Shown: positions 1 to 8,145 of the stretch, piece after piece | Position numbering within the stretch: the stretch's first letter is position 1 | Layout: the number at the start of each line of letters is the position of its first letter | Assembly (NCBI GenBank): GCA_023434025.1 | Contig: JAEYTL010000026.1 | Coordinates: forward strand, 62,001-126,000 | Direction: 5' to 3' | Length of the DNA: 64,000 nucleotides | Source: Bacteroidota bacterium | GTDB lineage: Bacteria > Bacteroidota > Bacteroidia > Flavobacteriales > Flavobacteriaceae | Notes under the pieces: generated by a model | The model's database searches: none | What the model was told of the DNA's origin: nothing | Seen by the model: the letters and a program-made list of their open reading frames with translations, nothing else | Position numbers and translations under genes: made by a program

Positions 1-117
1 GGTGTCTCGGTTTTTGTTTTATTAGTTAAAACCAAAGTGATTGTTTTGCAATTGTGGGAGGTTTTTCTTTTTTAACTAGTATTTTTTATAAATTATTACA
101 TCTAAAATTAAAAGAAA

Positions 118-369
118 ATGGCAAACCATAAGTCAGCTCTGAAGAGAATCAGAAGTAACGAAAAGAAAAGAGTATTAAACAGATATCAACACAAAACTAC
201 CCGTAATGCGATCAAGGCGTTAAGGTTGTCTACTGATAAATCTGATGCGGCCGGAAAATTATCTGCTGTAATCTCTATGATTGATAAATTAGCAAAGAAA
301 AACATCATTCACGATAACAAAGCTTCTAATTTAAAATCAAAATTAACGAAGCACGTAGCTAAGTTATAG
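118..369 (+). CDS. rpsT: 30S ribosomal protein S20
   Basis: S20 binds 16S rRNA early in assembly of the small ribosomal subunit. The 83-residue product is lysine/arginine-rich and begins MANHKSALKRIRSNEKKR, the hallmark N-terminus of bacterial S20, and has normal family length. The start ATG follows an A-rich leader without a Shine-Dalgarno site, as is usual in Bacteroidota. It is a single gene followed by a strong hairpin terminator. No clear TAnnTTTG box was found in the 117 bases upstream, so its promoter is not assigned. Confidence 0.97.
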   Translation: MANHKSALKRIRSNEKKRVLNRYQHKTTRNAIKALRLSTDKSDAAGKLSAVISMIDKLAKKNIIHDNKASNLKSKLTKHVAKL

Positions 370-393
370 TTTGAAATCCAGTTATATAATATT

Positions 394-424
394 AAAAAAG
401 CTTTCCGGAATGGAAAGCTTTTTT
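394..424. terminator. bidirectional hairpin terminator
   Basis: AAAAAAGCTTTCC and GGAAAGCTTTTTT form a perfect stem around a short loop, with A and T tracts on the two sides. It lies between rpsT (plus) and the response regulator gene (minus), so it can end transcripts from both. Confidence 0.85.
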
Positions 425-427
425 GAT

Positions 428-838
428 TTATGAATATATTGGTTTTAAATTTTCGAGCATTTCCACAGTGATCGGTTTTGATAAAAAATGTGAAACAATA
501 TCATATTCTTTAGCTTTGTTATAATCTGCCGGATCAATGGTCGATGAGAGTATGATTACTTTGGTTTGCAAAAATTCATTGGCAATATTCTCTTTGAACA
601 GGTCCAAAAATTCCCACCCGTTCATTACAGGCATGTTTAAATCGAGAAAAACAAGTTGAGGCAACTGGTATGGCTCTTTTTTTTCTTTTTTGCTCACAAT
701 GGACTGAAATAACTCAAAGGCTTCCTGACCGTTATTGGCAAAAATAACATCTTCACTGAATTCGGCTTTTTTGATTACTTTTTTACAGAGCATTAAAGTA
801 ATCGGGTCGTCATCAACGCACAGTATGGTTTTCAACAT
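428..838 (-). CDS. single-domain response regulator (CheY-like)
   Basis: A 136-residue receiver domain with no output domain. Acidic pocket residues D9-D11 (CVDDDP), the phospho-acceptor D66 in VFLDLNMPVMNGWEF, the S98/S99 switch position and K121 in LSKPIT are all visible. Its start codon overlaps the stop of the upstream histidine kinase by one base (TAATG), so the two are translationally coupled and very likely a cognate pair. With no output domain it probably acts by protein contact or as a phosphorelay intermediate. The target is unknown. Confidence 0.9.
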   Translation of the reverse strand: MLKTILCVDDDPITLMLCKKVIKKAEFSEDVIFANNGQEAFELFQSIVSKKEKKEPYQLPQLVFLDLNMPVMNGWEFLDLFKENIANEFLQTKVIILSSTIDPADYNKAKEYDIVSHFLSKPITVEMLENLKPIYS

Positions 839-2556
839 TATTCTTTTTTAAAGGTTAGTGTAAATTGTGTTCCTTTTCCAACCTGACTCTCAACTTCAAT
901 GGAGCCTCCCATAGCTTCAATCTGTGATTTTACCAGATATAAGCCCAATCCTTTACTGTCCGGATAATTATGAAATCGTTGATACAGGCCAAAAATTTTG
1001 TCTTTGTTTTTATCCAGGTCAATCCCAATACCATTGTCTTTAATAACCAAATTTACAAAATTTTCTTTTTCGGTGGCTTTTATTACTATTTTTGGTGTTT
1101 TATCTTGTGAGCGGTATTTCAAAGCATTCGACATCAGGTTCAAAATAATACTCTCCATATATGCTTTGTTGATGTTGACGGTCAGTTTTTCGTCAATATC
1201 AAACTTAATATTAGGTTTGTAAAGATTAATTTGGTTGTTCAGCTGGAAAAAAACATTTTCAAAAATTTCTTTAATGGATATTTCTTCTTTTAATATCGAA
1301 GGATTGTCTTTGATGATGACTACTTTAACTAAATCTTCGATTGTTTCATTCAGGAGGTGGGTAGAACGTTTAAACCCGTTTAAGATTTCCTGAAGCTCTT
1401 CATTTTCAATAGGAACATCCTCCAATAAGTGCAGGAGACCTGTTAAATTTGATAAAGGTGCTCTGAAATTGTGTGAAGTGATGTATGAAAATTGTTTTAA
1501 ATCTTTATTGTTTTGCGTTAATTCACGAATAAGCTGTTCCCGCTCCCGTTCCTGGTTTTTTTCTTTTGTAACATCCCGTTGGATCGAAATCCAGTGCGAA
1601 TGTTCCCCTTCTTTGTTAGTTACCGGAATCATGGAAAAATTTACCCAGTATTCTTCTCCGTTTTTTTTATAGCTGATCGTTTCAATAAAACACTCTTTGT
1701 AATTTTTTATGGCTACAGAAAGTTTTTCAAGTTCAGCCATGTCTGATTTTGGTCCGGTGAACATGATGGGTGACTTTCCGATGACTTCCTTGGGCCGGTA
1801 ACCGGTCATTTTTGTAAAAGCCTGGTTTACAAATATAATATTCGGAATCGGATGGCCGGACGTATCAGTATCTGTAATCACTACGGCATCTTTGGTTTGT
1901 GTAATTACCGTCTCAAGTAGTTTCAGACGTTGCTCTTCTTCTTTTTGTTTTGTAACGTCCTGAATCGCTCCAATCATCCGGATGGCTTTTCCTTCTTCGT
2001 CTTTAACTAAAAAACCCCGGTCAAAAACATATTTATAGCTTCCGTCTGCACATTTAAAACGGTACTCGTCCTGCCAACGTTCTGTTTTCTGTTCCAGAAA
2101 GGAATAGAGTTTTACAGACATTTTCAGACTGTCTTCCGGATGTATTCTGTCAAACCACCAACTGGAAGTTGCTCCTACATCTTCTTTTTTGTAACCAAAA
2201 ATTCCATGAATCCCTTTGTTCCACACAAACTGATCTTCTTGAATTTTCCAATCCCAAATGGTATCACTCGTTGCTTTGGCTACAATGTCATAACGTTCAT
2301 TGGATTCTTTAATTTCAGTGTTGATGTTTTGCAGCTGTTCTAAAATAGAGATATTTCTTCTGTCATTCCGGGCAATTACAAACCGGAGCAGTAAACCGGC
2401 AGCTATAATGAAACTGACATCTTTGATAAAATGAAAAGTAATTAAACTTTGAAAATCATTTTTAAAACTTCCTCTTAAAACCATGTGTAAAATAATGGCT
2501 AAAAAGAGCGAAGCAATAATGAAAACAAAGGAAATGATGTTTGATTTACTTTTCAT
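838..2556 (-). CDS. membrane PAS-domain sensor histidine kinase
   Basis: A 572-residue kinase. Two hydrophobic segments (about residues 9-27 and 40-62) anchor it with almost no periplasmic loop. Two PAS domains follow (about 88-205 and 213-335), the first with the WW-DRIHPED pattern of PAS_3. The dimerisation helix carries the phospho-accepting H362 in YITSHNFRAPLSN, the H-box variant common in Bacteroidota, and the C-terminus is an HATPase_c domain with NALKY and GLGLYL motifs. The lack of a periplasmic sensor suggests a cytoplasmic or membrane-borne signal sensed by PAS. Coupled by TAATG overlap to the receiver gene downstream. Confidence 0.9.
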   Translation of the reverse strand: MKSKSNIISFVFIIASLFLAIILHMVLRGSFKNDFQSLITFHFIKDVSFIIAAGLLLRFVIARNDRRNISILEQLQNINTEIKESNERYDIVAKATSDTIWDWKIQEDQFVWNKGIHGIFGYKKEDVGATSSWWFDRIHPEDSLKMSVKLYSFLEQKTERWQDEYRFKCADGSYKYVFDRGFLVKDEEGKAIRMIGAIQDVTKQKEEEQRLKLLETVITQTKDAVVITDTDTSGHPIPNIIFVNQAFTKMTGYRPKEVIGKSPIMFTGPKSDMAELEKLSVAIKNYKECFIETISYKKNGEEYWVNFSMIPVTNKEGEHSHWISIQRDVTKEKNQEREREQLIRELTQNNKDLKQFSYITSHNFRAPLSNLTGLLHLLEDVPIENEELQEILNGFKRSTHLLNETIEDLVKVVIIKDNPSILKEEISIKEIFENVFFQLNNQINLYKPNIKFDIDEKLTVNINKAYMESIILNLMSNALKYRSQDKTPKIVIKATEKENFVNLVIKDNGIGIDLDKNKDKIFGLYQRFHNYPDSKGLGLYLVKSQIEAMGGSIEVESQVGKGTQFTLTFKKE

Positions 2557-2667
2557 TACCCAAATATAAAAAAATTATTTTCTTTTTTACATGGAACGGA
2601 CAATTGAGTTTTTGAAGTTGAATTTGATTCATAAAAGGTGGTATTTAGTTGTTTTTTGGAATTTGAA

Positions 2668-3957
2668 TCAGTTTAAAAAGTCTTTTAAATCACCATATGA
2701 TTTAATCTTTTTCTTTTTCTTTTCTTTATTCAGAACGCTTTCAATTTGTTTGGGAACGGATAAACGCAAACCTAAGGTTGATTCTACAATATCAGCAAAT
2801 TTAATAGGGTGGGCTGTTTCTAAAAATATGCCGATACAACCGGGCTGGTGAATTAACTCTTTTTTAAGCCCCAGATAGCCGACCGTTCCGTGAGGTTCTG
2901 CAATATAGTTGTATTCAGTATATAGTTTTTTCATGGCAGCAACGGTTTCTTCATCAGAAAAACAATAGGATGAAAAATCTTTTCTGAAAGCGGTTAAATC
3001 CTGGTGGTATAGTTCCAGAATCCGTACAAAATTACTCGGATTGCCAACATCCATGGCATTTGATAATGTGGCTTTAGATGGTCTGGGATTATAATTCCCG
3101 TCAGTCATAAAGCGGGGAACTGTATCGTTTTGGTTGGTAGATGCAATAAAGTGGCGGATAGGTAAGCCCATTTTTTGGGCTAAAATACCGGCACAGATAT
3201 TGCCGAAATTTCCACTCGGAACAGAAACGATGAGTGGTTGATTGCATTTTTTTAAGGCTTTATAGGCAAAGAAAAAATAAAACATTTGCGGCAACCATCT
3301 GGCCACATTGATGGAATTGGCAGAAGTTAAGTTTTTATGAGCTAAATCAGGATCTAAAAAGGCCTTTTTTACCATGTCCTGGCAATCATCAAAAACCCCG
3401 TCTACTTCAAGTGCCGTAATATTCTGTCCCAGTGTGGTCAATTGGCGTTCCTGAATTTCGCTTACTTTACTGCCGGGATATAAGATAACGACTTCAACAT
3501 GGTGAACGCCCAGGAAGCCGCTGGCAACTGCTCCGCCTGTATCACCGGAGGTAGCAACCAAAATGGTATTCTTTTGTGCTGGATTTTTCTGGTTGAAATA
3601 GGCCAGACACCTCGCCATGAATCGTGCCCCTACATCTTTAAAAGCCATCGTGGGACCATGGTACAGTTCCAATGAAAAAATGTTATCTTCTACAGGGGTT
3701 AGCGGAAAATCAAAATTTAACGTTTCCGCAAGAATTTGTTTTAAGTCATTTTCGGGAATTTCGCTTCCGATAAATTGTTTTATGGCTTCATAAGCAATTT
3801 CAACATTGCTGAGGGTTTCAATTTTTTCAAAAAAAGATACGGGAAGGGCATTTATTTGTTTCGGGAAGTATAGTCCTTTGTCAGGAGCAAGACCTAAAAC
3901 GACGGCTTCTTTAAAGGAGACTGTTGGAGCAAGGTTATTCAGACTTTTATATTGCAT
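2668..3957 (-). CDS. thrC: threonine synthase
   Basis: PLP enzyme that converts O-phosphohomoserine to threonine, the last step of threonine synthesis. The pyridoxal lysine is K107 in GPTMAFKDVGARF, and ATSGDTGGAVASGF and SVPSGNFGN are the phosphate/PLP-binding loops. I chose the ATG giving MQYKSLNNLAPTVSF, because the frame stays open 12 codons further but family members begin here; this yields 429 residues. In many relatives thrC follows thrA and thrB; here neither is adjacent and the gene stands alone, divergent from a small membrane protein gene. The C-terminus has a lysine-rich stretch (KEKKKKKIKS). Confidence 0.95.
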   Translation of the reverse strand: MQYKSLNNLAPTVSFKEAVVLGLAPDKGLYFPKQINALPVSFFEKIETLSNVEIAYEAIKQFIGSEIPENDLKQILAETLNFDFPLTPVEDNIFSLELYHGPTMAFKDVGARFMARCLAYFNQKNPAQKNTILVATSGDTGGAVASGFLGVHHVEVVILYPGSKVSEIQERQLTTLGQNITALEVDGVFDDCQDMVKKAFLDPDLAHKNLTSANSINVARWLPQMFYFFFAYKALKKCNQPLIVSVPSGNFGNICAGILAQKMGLPIRHFIASTNQNDTVPRFMTDGNYNPRPSKATLSNAMDVGNPSNFVRILELYHQDLTAFRKDFSSYCFSDEETVAAMKKLYTEYNYIAEPHGTVGYLGLKKELIHQPGCIGIFLETAHPIKFADIVESTLGLRLSVPKQIESVLNKEKKKKKIKSYGDLKDFLN

Positions 3958-4078
3958 CGAATCGAATTGTTTTTTACCGTCAAGATTTACCAAAACAGAT
4001 TCGTAAAAGTAAAATAAAAACTTTAATCTTTACAGTAAGTTACAAAATTTACGATAAAAGGGTAATTATAAAATTTTG

Positions 4079-4086
4079 TAACTTTG
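4079..4086 (+). promoter_or_regulatory. candidate -7 box TAACTTTG
   Basis: Exact match to the Bacteroidota -7 consensus TAnnTTTG, 15 bases before the ATG at 4102. No TTG lies at the usual distance upstream, so only the -7 half is supported. Confidence 0.4.
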
Positions 4087-4101
4087 TTTAAATTATACTT
4101 T

Positions 4102-4332
4102 ATGACTCTCAAAACAAAAGCGTTTCTGTTTCAATTGATTTCCTTTGCGGTAGTGTTTATTCCTTTTCGCTATGCTATTGATTATTTTACTGCCTTAGAA
4201 AGATTTTGGCCTCCGTTTTTCGCTTTTATTGCCACATTGATTCTGGCTCCTAAGTTTCAGGCTATTCAAACCAAAGAAGGAGAACGATTGTTTATGAAAT
4301 GGATTTTTTTAAAAGGCGTAAGGTCAGTTTAA
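4102..4332 (+). CDS. small two-helix membrane protein, unknown function
   Basis: A 76-residue protein starting MTLKTKAFLFQ, with two hydrophobic helices (LISFAVVFIPFRYAI and WPPFFAFIATLILAP) and a short polar C-terminus. The frame is open from an upstream TTG, but the ATG at 4102 sits correctly behind a -7 box. The gene ends directly against the end of the convergent DUF6048 gene (shared TAATTA, no spacer). Function not recognised. Confidence 0.7.
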   Translation: MTLKTKAFLFQLISFAVVFIPFRYAIDYFTALERFWPPFFAFIATLILAPKFQAIQTKEGERLFMKWIFLKGVRSV

Positions 4333-5085
4333 TTACTTCTTGATTTCTTCGGTTTTGGGCTGAATTTTCTTTTTATAAATGGGTATAAAATAGGAGAGGG
4401 TATAATTGAATCCTACACCAAATTTTCCTTCATAAGTTTTGTTGAATCCCGGAATATAAAGATTGTCAAAATCGGAGGGCTTTTTATTCCCGATTAAATA
4501 ATTTATCCTAAAGCTGAATCCGGCATAAAAATTTGAGAGTAATTCGGCTTTGACTCCCGCCACAAATTCTCCCCATTGGGCTGATAAGCCGTCAAATTTT
4601 TTTCCGGAAGGAACGGTTGGCGATTCTCCAAAATATGGGTTTGGGTTATATACCCTGTAAGTGTTCAGTTCTTGGCTGAATGTGCTGGCTCCAAAACGCA
4701 GACCAACATAAATCAGGTTTTCCATATCTAACCAGTTTTCATAAGCATTGTAATCAAACCCTACTTTAAAATAAGTTCCGGAAGTCGTAAAATTAACACG
4801 GTCATCATTAATTGTTTTCTTTTCGTTGCCAATTTCTCCGGCCAGATAGTATTTTTTGGTCAAACGGTAATCGCCCACGATTTCGAGCCCTCTGTAATCA
4901 TCCTCATAAAGACTTTGTGCCAGTTTAAAGGCATCAATTCCGACCCGAAGACCATAACGTTCGGTTTTAACCGGAGTAATGATACTGTCTTTTTTTGTTT
5001 CCTGAGCAACGACAGTCAGCGAAAACAATACCGGTAAAAAACTAAAAATACATTTTGATATGGACATCTTCTTCGGTTTCAACAT
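4333..5085 (-). CDS. DUF6048 family outer-membrane barrel-like protein
   Basis: About 250 residues with a signal peptide (ISKCIFSFLPVLFSLTVVAQ; cleavage near AQ). The rest is alternating aromatic/polar strands (YGLRVGIDAF, YYLAGEIG, FGVGFNYTLSYFIP) typical of a small outer-membrane beta-barrel. Start may be M1 or M7 (MSISKC). It overlaps the end of the DUF6452 gene by 44 bases and is the third gene of the rlmD operon, an arrangement I recall as conserved in Flavobacteriaceae. Function unknown; the family assignment is from memory of this arrangement and the sequence style. Confidence 0.75.
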   Translation of the reverse strand: MLKPKKMSISKCIFSFLPVLFSLTVVAQETKKDSIITPVKTERYGLRVGIDAFKLAQSLYEDDYRGLEIVGDYRLTKKYYLAGEIGNEKKTINDDRVNFTTSGTYFKVGFDYNAYENWLDMENLIYVGLRFGASTFSQELNTYRVYNPNPYFGESPTVPSGKKFDGLSAQWGEFVAGVKAELLSNFYAGFSFRINYLIGNKKPSDFDNLYIPGFNKTYEGKFGVGFNYTLSYFIPIYKKKIQPKTEEIKK

Positions 5086-5551
5086 TACTCTTTACAATTT
5101 CTATATTTTTTATCCAAAAATCGGTATCTCCTTCCGGATTGGTTTGAATAATACCGTTGGCCAGGTTTAGGTTAAAACGACTTTTAAATCCACAAGCTCT
5201 TGAAATGTAAATGTCATTTACGCTGTAATTGAATCGGATAAAATCGGTGTTGTTGGACGCGGTACCTGAAGTAGAATTGATATTCAGGCTGTAGTTCGTG
5301 AAATTTTCGTTAGTCTTTAACGGAAGTTCAATCGTATCCACCTGATTAAAATCCAGAGTTGTAGCGGCACCTTCGCCCTGCACTTTTAAATTGGCAACCA
5401 ATTTTCTTACCGTGCTGTTGTCAATGCTGTAGAATTCGATGACTAACCTGGGCGTGGTTGGGGTTCCGGCTGCACAGATGTCGTCTTTTTCACATCCGGA
5501 AAAGAGGGATGTTATGAGTATTAAAAAGAAAATTCTTAAACTGTTTTTCAT
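5042..5551 (-). CDS. DUF6452 family lipoprotein
   Basis: 169 residues with a lipoprotein signal peptide (MKNSLRIFFLILITSLFSGC; lipid-modified Cys20) followed by EKDDICAAGTPTTPRLVIEF, which matches my recollection of DUF6452 proteins. Start ATG overlaps the rlmD stop by four bases, so it is translationally coupled. Likely a periplasmic-facing outer-membrane lipoprotein. The coupling with DUF6048 suggests the two work together at the outer membrane. Function not known. Confidence 0.8.
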   Translation of the reverse strand: MKNSLRIFFLILITSLFSGCEKDDICAAGTPTTPRLVIEFYSIDNSTVRKLVANLKVQGEGAATTLDFNQVDTIELPLKTNENFTNYSLNINSTSGTASNNTDFIRFNYSVNDIYISRACGFKSRFNLNLANGIIQTNPEGDTDFWIKNIEIVKSNVETEEDVHIKMYF

Positions 5552-6963
5552 TGTCTTTTTTCTAAAAGTACCACGTTTTCAACATGGTGTGTTTGCGGGA
5601 ACATATCAACCGGACGCACACGTGAAACCTTGTATAGTGAGTCCATCAAGGCTAAATCACGGGCTTGTGTTGCCGAATTACAACTTACGTAAACCACTTT
5701 TGCGGGGGCTATTTTCATGATTTGTTCTACCACCGCAGCATGCATTCCGTCCCGCGGCGGATCGGTTATGATGACATCCGGTTTTCCGTGTTTAGAAATA
5801 AATCCGGCATTAAAGACATCCTTCATATCGCCCACAAAAAATTCGCAGTTGGTGATGTTGTTACGTCTGGCATTCTCTTTCGCATCAGCAATGGCTTCGG
5901 GGACGGCTTCTACGCCGATAACTTTTTTTGCTTTTTTGGAAACAAATTGTGCAATGGTTCCGGTTCCGGTATATAAATCATAAACCAGTTCATTTCCGGT
6001 TAATCCGGCAAACTCACGGGTTATTTTATAAAGTTCATAGGCTTGATTCGAATTGGTCTGGTAAAAAGATTTGGCATTGATGGAAAAGTGTAACCCTTCC
6101 ATTTCTTCCAGAATATAGTCTCTGCCTTTGAATAGCTTTATATCCTGATCATATAACGTATCATTCGCTTTCCCGTTGATCACATAAAGTAATGAGGTAA
6201 TCCCGGGAAATTTTTCAGAAAGAAAATTCAACACTAGCTCACGTTGCTTTTTGTCTTCTTTGAAAAACTGAATCAGTACCATGATTTCGCCGGTTGATGC
6301 AGTTCGTATCATGAGTGTTCTCAACAAACCTTCGTGGTTACGGGCATTAAAAAATGGAATGTTATGCCGGGTTGCAAATTCCTTCAGGGCATTCCGGATG
6401 GCATTGGAAGGATCCTGTTGCAAATGACATTTTTTAATGTCTAATATTTTATCCCACATTTTCGGGATATGAAAACCCAATGCATTTCTGTTCTGAATTG
6501 TATTGTCCTGCTGAATTTCATTTTCGGTAAGCCAACGACTGTCAGAAAAAGAAAATTCCATTTTATTCCGGTAGAAAAATTGCTTTTCAGAACCTAAAAT
6601 TTCTTCAAATTCAGGAAGTTCAATTTTTCCGATTCGTTTCAGATTATTATATACTTCGTTGTTCTTATAGAATAATTGCTGGCTGTAGTTCATGTTTTGC
6701 CACTTACAACCGCCACAAATCCCAAAATGTTCGCATTCCGGATTAACACGGTGTGTTGAAAGCTGATGAAAATGAATGGCTTTTCCCTCGAAATAAGCTT
6801 TTCTTTTTTTGAATGTCTGTACGTCAACAACATCACCGGGTACTACATTTTGAATAAAGATGACTCTGCCGTCTTCTGCCTTGGCAACAGAAACTCCTTT
6901 GGCTCCGGCATCTAAAACAGGTACCTCTTTAAAAATAATTTTGTCCGTATTTTTTCTTCCCAT
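5548..6963 (-). CDS. rlmD: 23S rRNA (uracil(1939)-C5)-methyltransferase
   Basis: 471 residues. N-terminal TRAM RNA-binding domain (about 1-65), then the iron-sulfur cysteines in CEHFGICGGCKW and a later Cys in KKCHLQ. A class I SAM methyltransferase domain follows, with DLYTGTGTIAQF, the ITDPPRDGM motif, and the catalytic-type cysteine in VYVSCNSATQARDL. This is the RlmD/RumA family, which methylates 23S rRNA. It is first in a three-gene operon with two envelope proteins; the link between rRNA methylation and those is not obvious. Confidence 0.92.
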   Translation of the reverse strand: MGRKNTDKIIFKEVPVLDAGAKGVSVAKAEDGRVIFIQNVVPGDVVDVQTFKKRKAYFEGKAIHFHQLSTHRVNPECEHFGICGGCKWQNMNYSQQLFYKNNEVYNNLKRIGKIELPEFEEILGSEKQFFYRNKMEFSFSDSRWLTENEIQQDNTIQNRNALGFHIPKMWDKILDIKKCHLQQDPSNAIRNALKEFATRHNIPFFNARNHEGLLRTLMIRTASTGEIMVLIQFFKEDKKQRELVLNFLSEKFPGITSLLYVINGKANDTLYDQDIKLFKGRDYILEEMEGLHFSINAKSFYQTNSNQAYELYKITREFAGLTGNELVYDLYTGTGTIAQFVSKKAKKVIGVEAVPEAIADAKENARRNNITNCEFFVGDMKDVFNAGFISKHGKPDVIITDPPRDGMHAAVVEQIMKIAPAKVVYVSCNSATQARDLALMDSLYKVSRVRPVDMFPQTHHVENVVLLEKRQ

Positions 6964-7071
6964 GGAGCAAAAATAAGGTATTCAATACTAAAATTTCAGG
7001 GAGTTATGAATTTTTTATCACAAAAAAAACGCCTTTATAAAAAAGACGTTCAGCATTTTCCTTTTCCGGTT

Positions 7072-7515
7072 TTAATAAATGATGTCAAACGAGCCTTCGG
7101 TAAGCATTATTGTTGCTCCACTGTCTTCGTCAAACAGCGTTCCGGAAAAAGTTCCTTTGTATCTTCCGTTGGAATTTTCAGCTACGTTAGAATTGGTATT
7201 ATCAATATTGTTTGTGTAATAAACCCCGTCATTTATATAATAAATACCCCATACAATACCTTCACCGGTAACACCAAATTCAGATTTCAGTATAAATGTT
7301 TTTGTATCATCACTACTCATGGTAGCGGTAACTTCTACATCCGAATAACCTTCTTCAGGATAATCAACTTTATCAACACTGATAATGTTAAACTTTTGTT
7401 CAGTACCATTGAATTTGGCACGGATAAAATTGACATCAGCTTTGTCATCGTCTGAAGAACAGGAAGAAACTCCTAACAAAACAAAACTTAAAATAAAAAA
7501 TAATTTACTTTTCAT
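7072..7515 (-). CDS. small lipoprotein, paralogue of the next gene
   Basis: 147 residues from the ATG that gives a clean lipoprotein signal (MKSKLFFILSFVLLGVSSC, then SSDDD). An upstream in-frame ATG would add MCYQITCC and spoil the signal peptide. The C-terminal half (GRYKGTFSGTLFDEDSGATIMLTEGSFDI) matches its upstream neighbour in pattern, so the two are tandem paralogues. It resembles the calycin-like or DUF6252-type lipoproteins common in this family, but I cannot confirm the family. Predicted at the outer membrane. Confidence 0.75.
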   Translation of the reverse strand: MKSKLFFILSFVLLGVSSCSSDDDKADVNFIRAKFNGTEQKFNIISVDKVDYPEEGYSDVEVTATMSSDDTKTFILKSEFGVTGEGIVWGIYYINDGVYYTNNIDNTNSNVAENSNGRYKGTFSGTLFDEDSGATIMLTEGSFDIIY

Positions 7516-7588
7516 ACAACAAGTTATTTGATAACACAAATGTAATGTTTTCTTATGGATTCTTTAAGTTCCGAACAATAAAATTCAA

Positions 7589-8056
7589 TTAGTGATCAAC
7601 GTCAAAAATACCGTTGAGAACAGTGATAATCTGGCCGTTGTTTGGTTCTGTTAAAGTTCCGGAGAAAGTTCCTTTTAATTTGCTTTCGGTGCTTTCGGTT
7701 ACCAAAGTTGTAAAAGCACTGTTGTTTTGTGTATAAGTAAAACCGTTTATTGTAATATTAAATCGCCAAATGGACTCTGCTCCCAGTAAACCTTTTTCAA
7801 CAATAAATTCAATTACACTCAACGGATCATTTGTATTATAACCTAAAACCCTTATGTCGGTCCATTGAAATCCTGTATCCTCATCGGTATAATCCTGTTT
7901 GGTAACCACAAAATTTGCAAAGGTGACGTTTTCTCCGTCAATTTTAGCGGAAACACTGTTTGTCTGGCTTGTTAATGGCAAATCATCATCATTGTCTGAA
8001 CATGATAACAGCACAAAAAAGAAACAGACCGGAATTAAAAGTAAAAATTTTCTCAT
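7589..8056 (-). CDS. small lipoprotein, paralogue of the previous gene
   Basis: 155 residues with a lipoprotein signal peptide (LLLIPVCFFFVLLSC, then SDNDDD). It shares with its downstream neighbour the AKIDGENVTF-type N-terminus and the KGTFSGTLTEPNNGQIITVLNGIFDV C-terminal block, at equal length. Gap to the paralogue is 73 bases, same strand. Function unknown; likely a beta-sandwich lipoprotein. Confidence 0.78.
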   Translation of the reverse strand: MRKFLLLIPVCFFFVLLSCSDNDDDLPLTSQTNSVSAKIDGENVTFANFVVTKQDYTDEDTGFQWTDIRVLGYNTNDPLSVIEFIVEKGLLGAESIWRFNITINGFTYTQNNSAFTTLVTESTESKLKGTFSGTLTEPNNGQIITVLNGIFDVDH

Positions 8057-8145
8057 TTTTTATTGATTTTATATAAAAATATCAAAAAAGAGAGGCAGGC
8101 TAAAATCTATTCGATGAAAGGTTGGAAAAACTCGTTAACAGGATT

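Noticed and set aside
4000..4078. thrC promoter or threonine leader on the minus strand
   Set aside because: No TAnnTTTG box with correct TTG partner and no attenuator hairpin were found.
7014..7060. Terminator after the first lipoprotein gene
   Set aside because: AACG-C-CTTT and AAAG-A-CGTT could pair but with gaps and a weak loop. Not strong enough to report as a feature.
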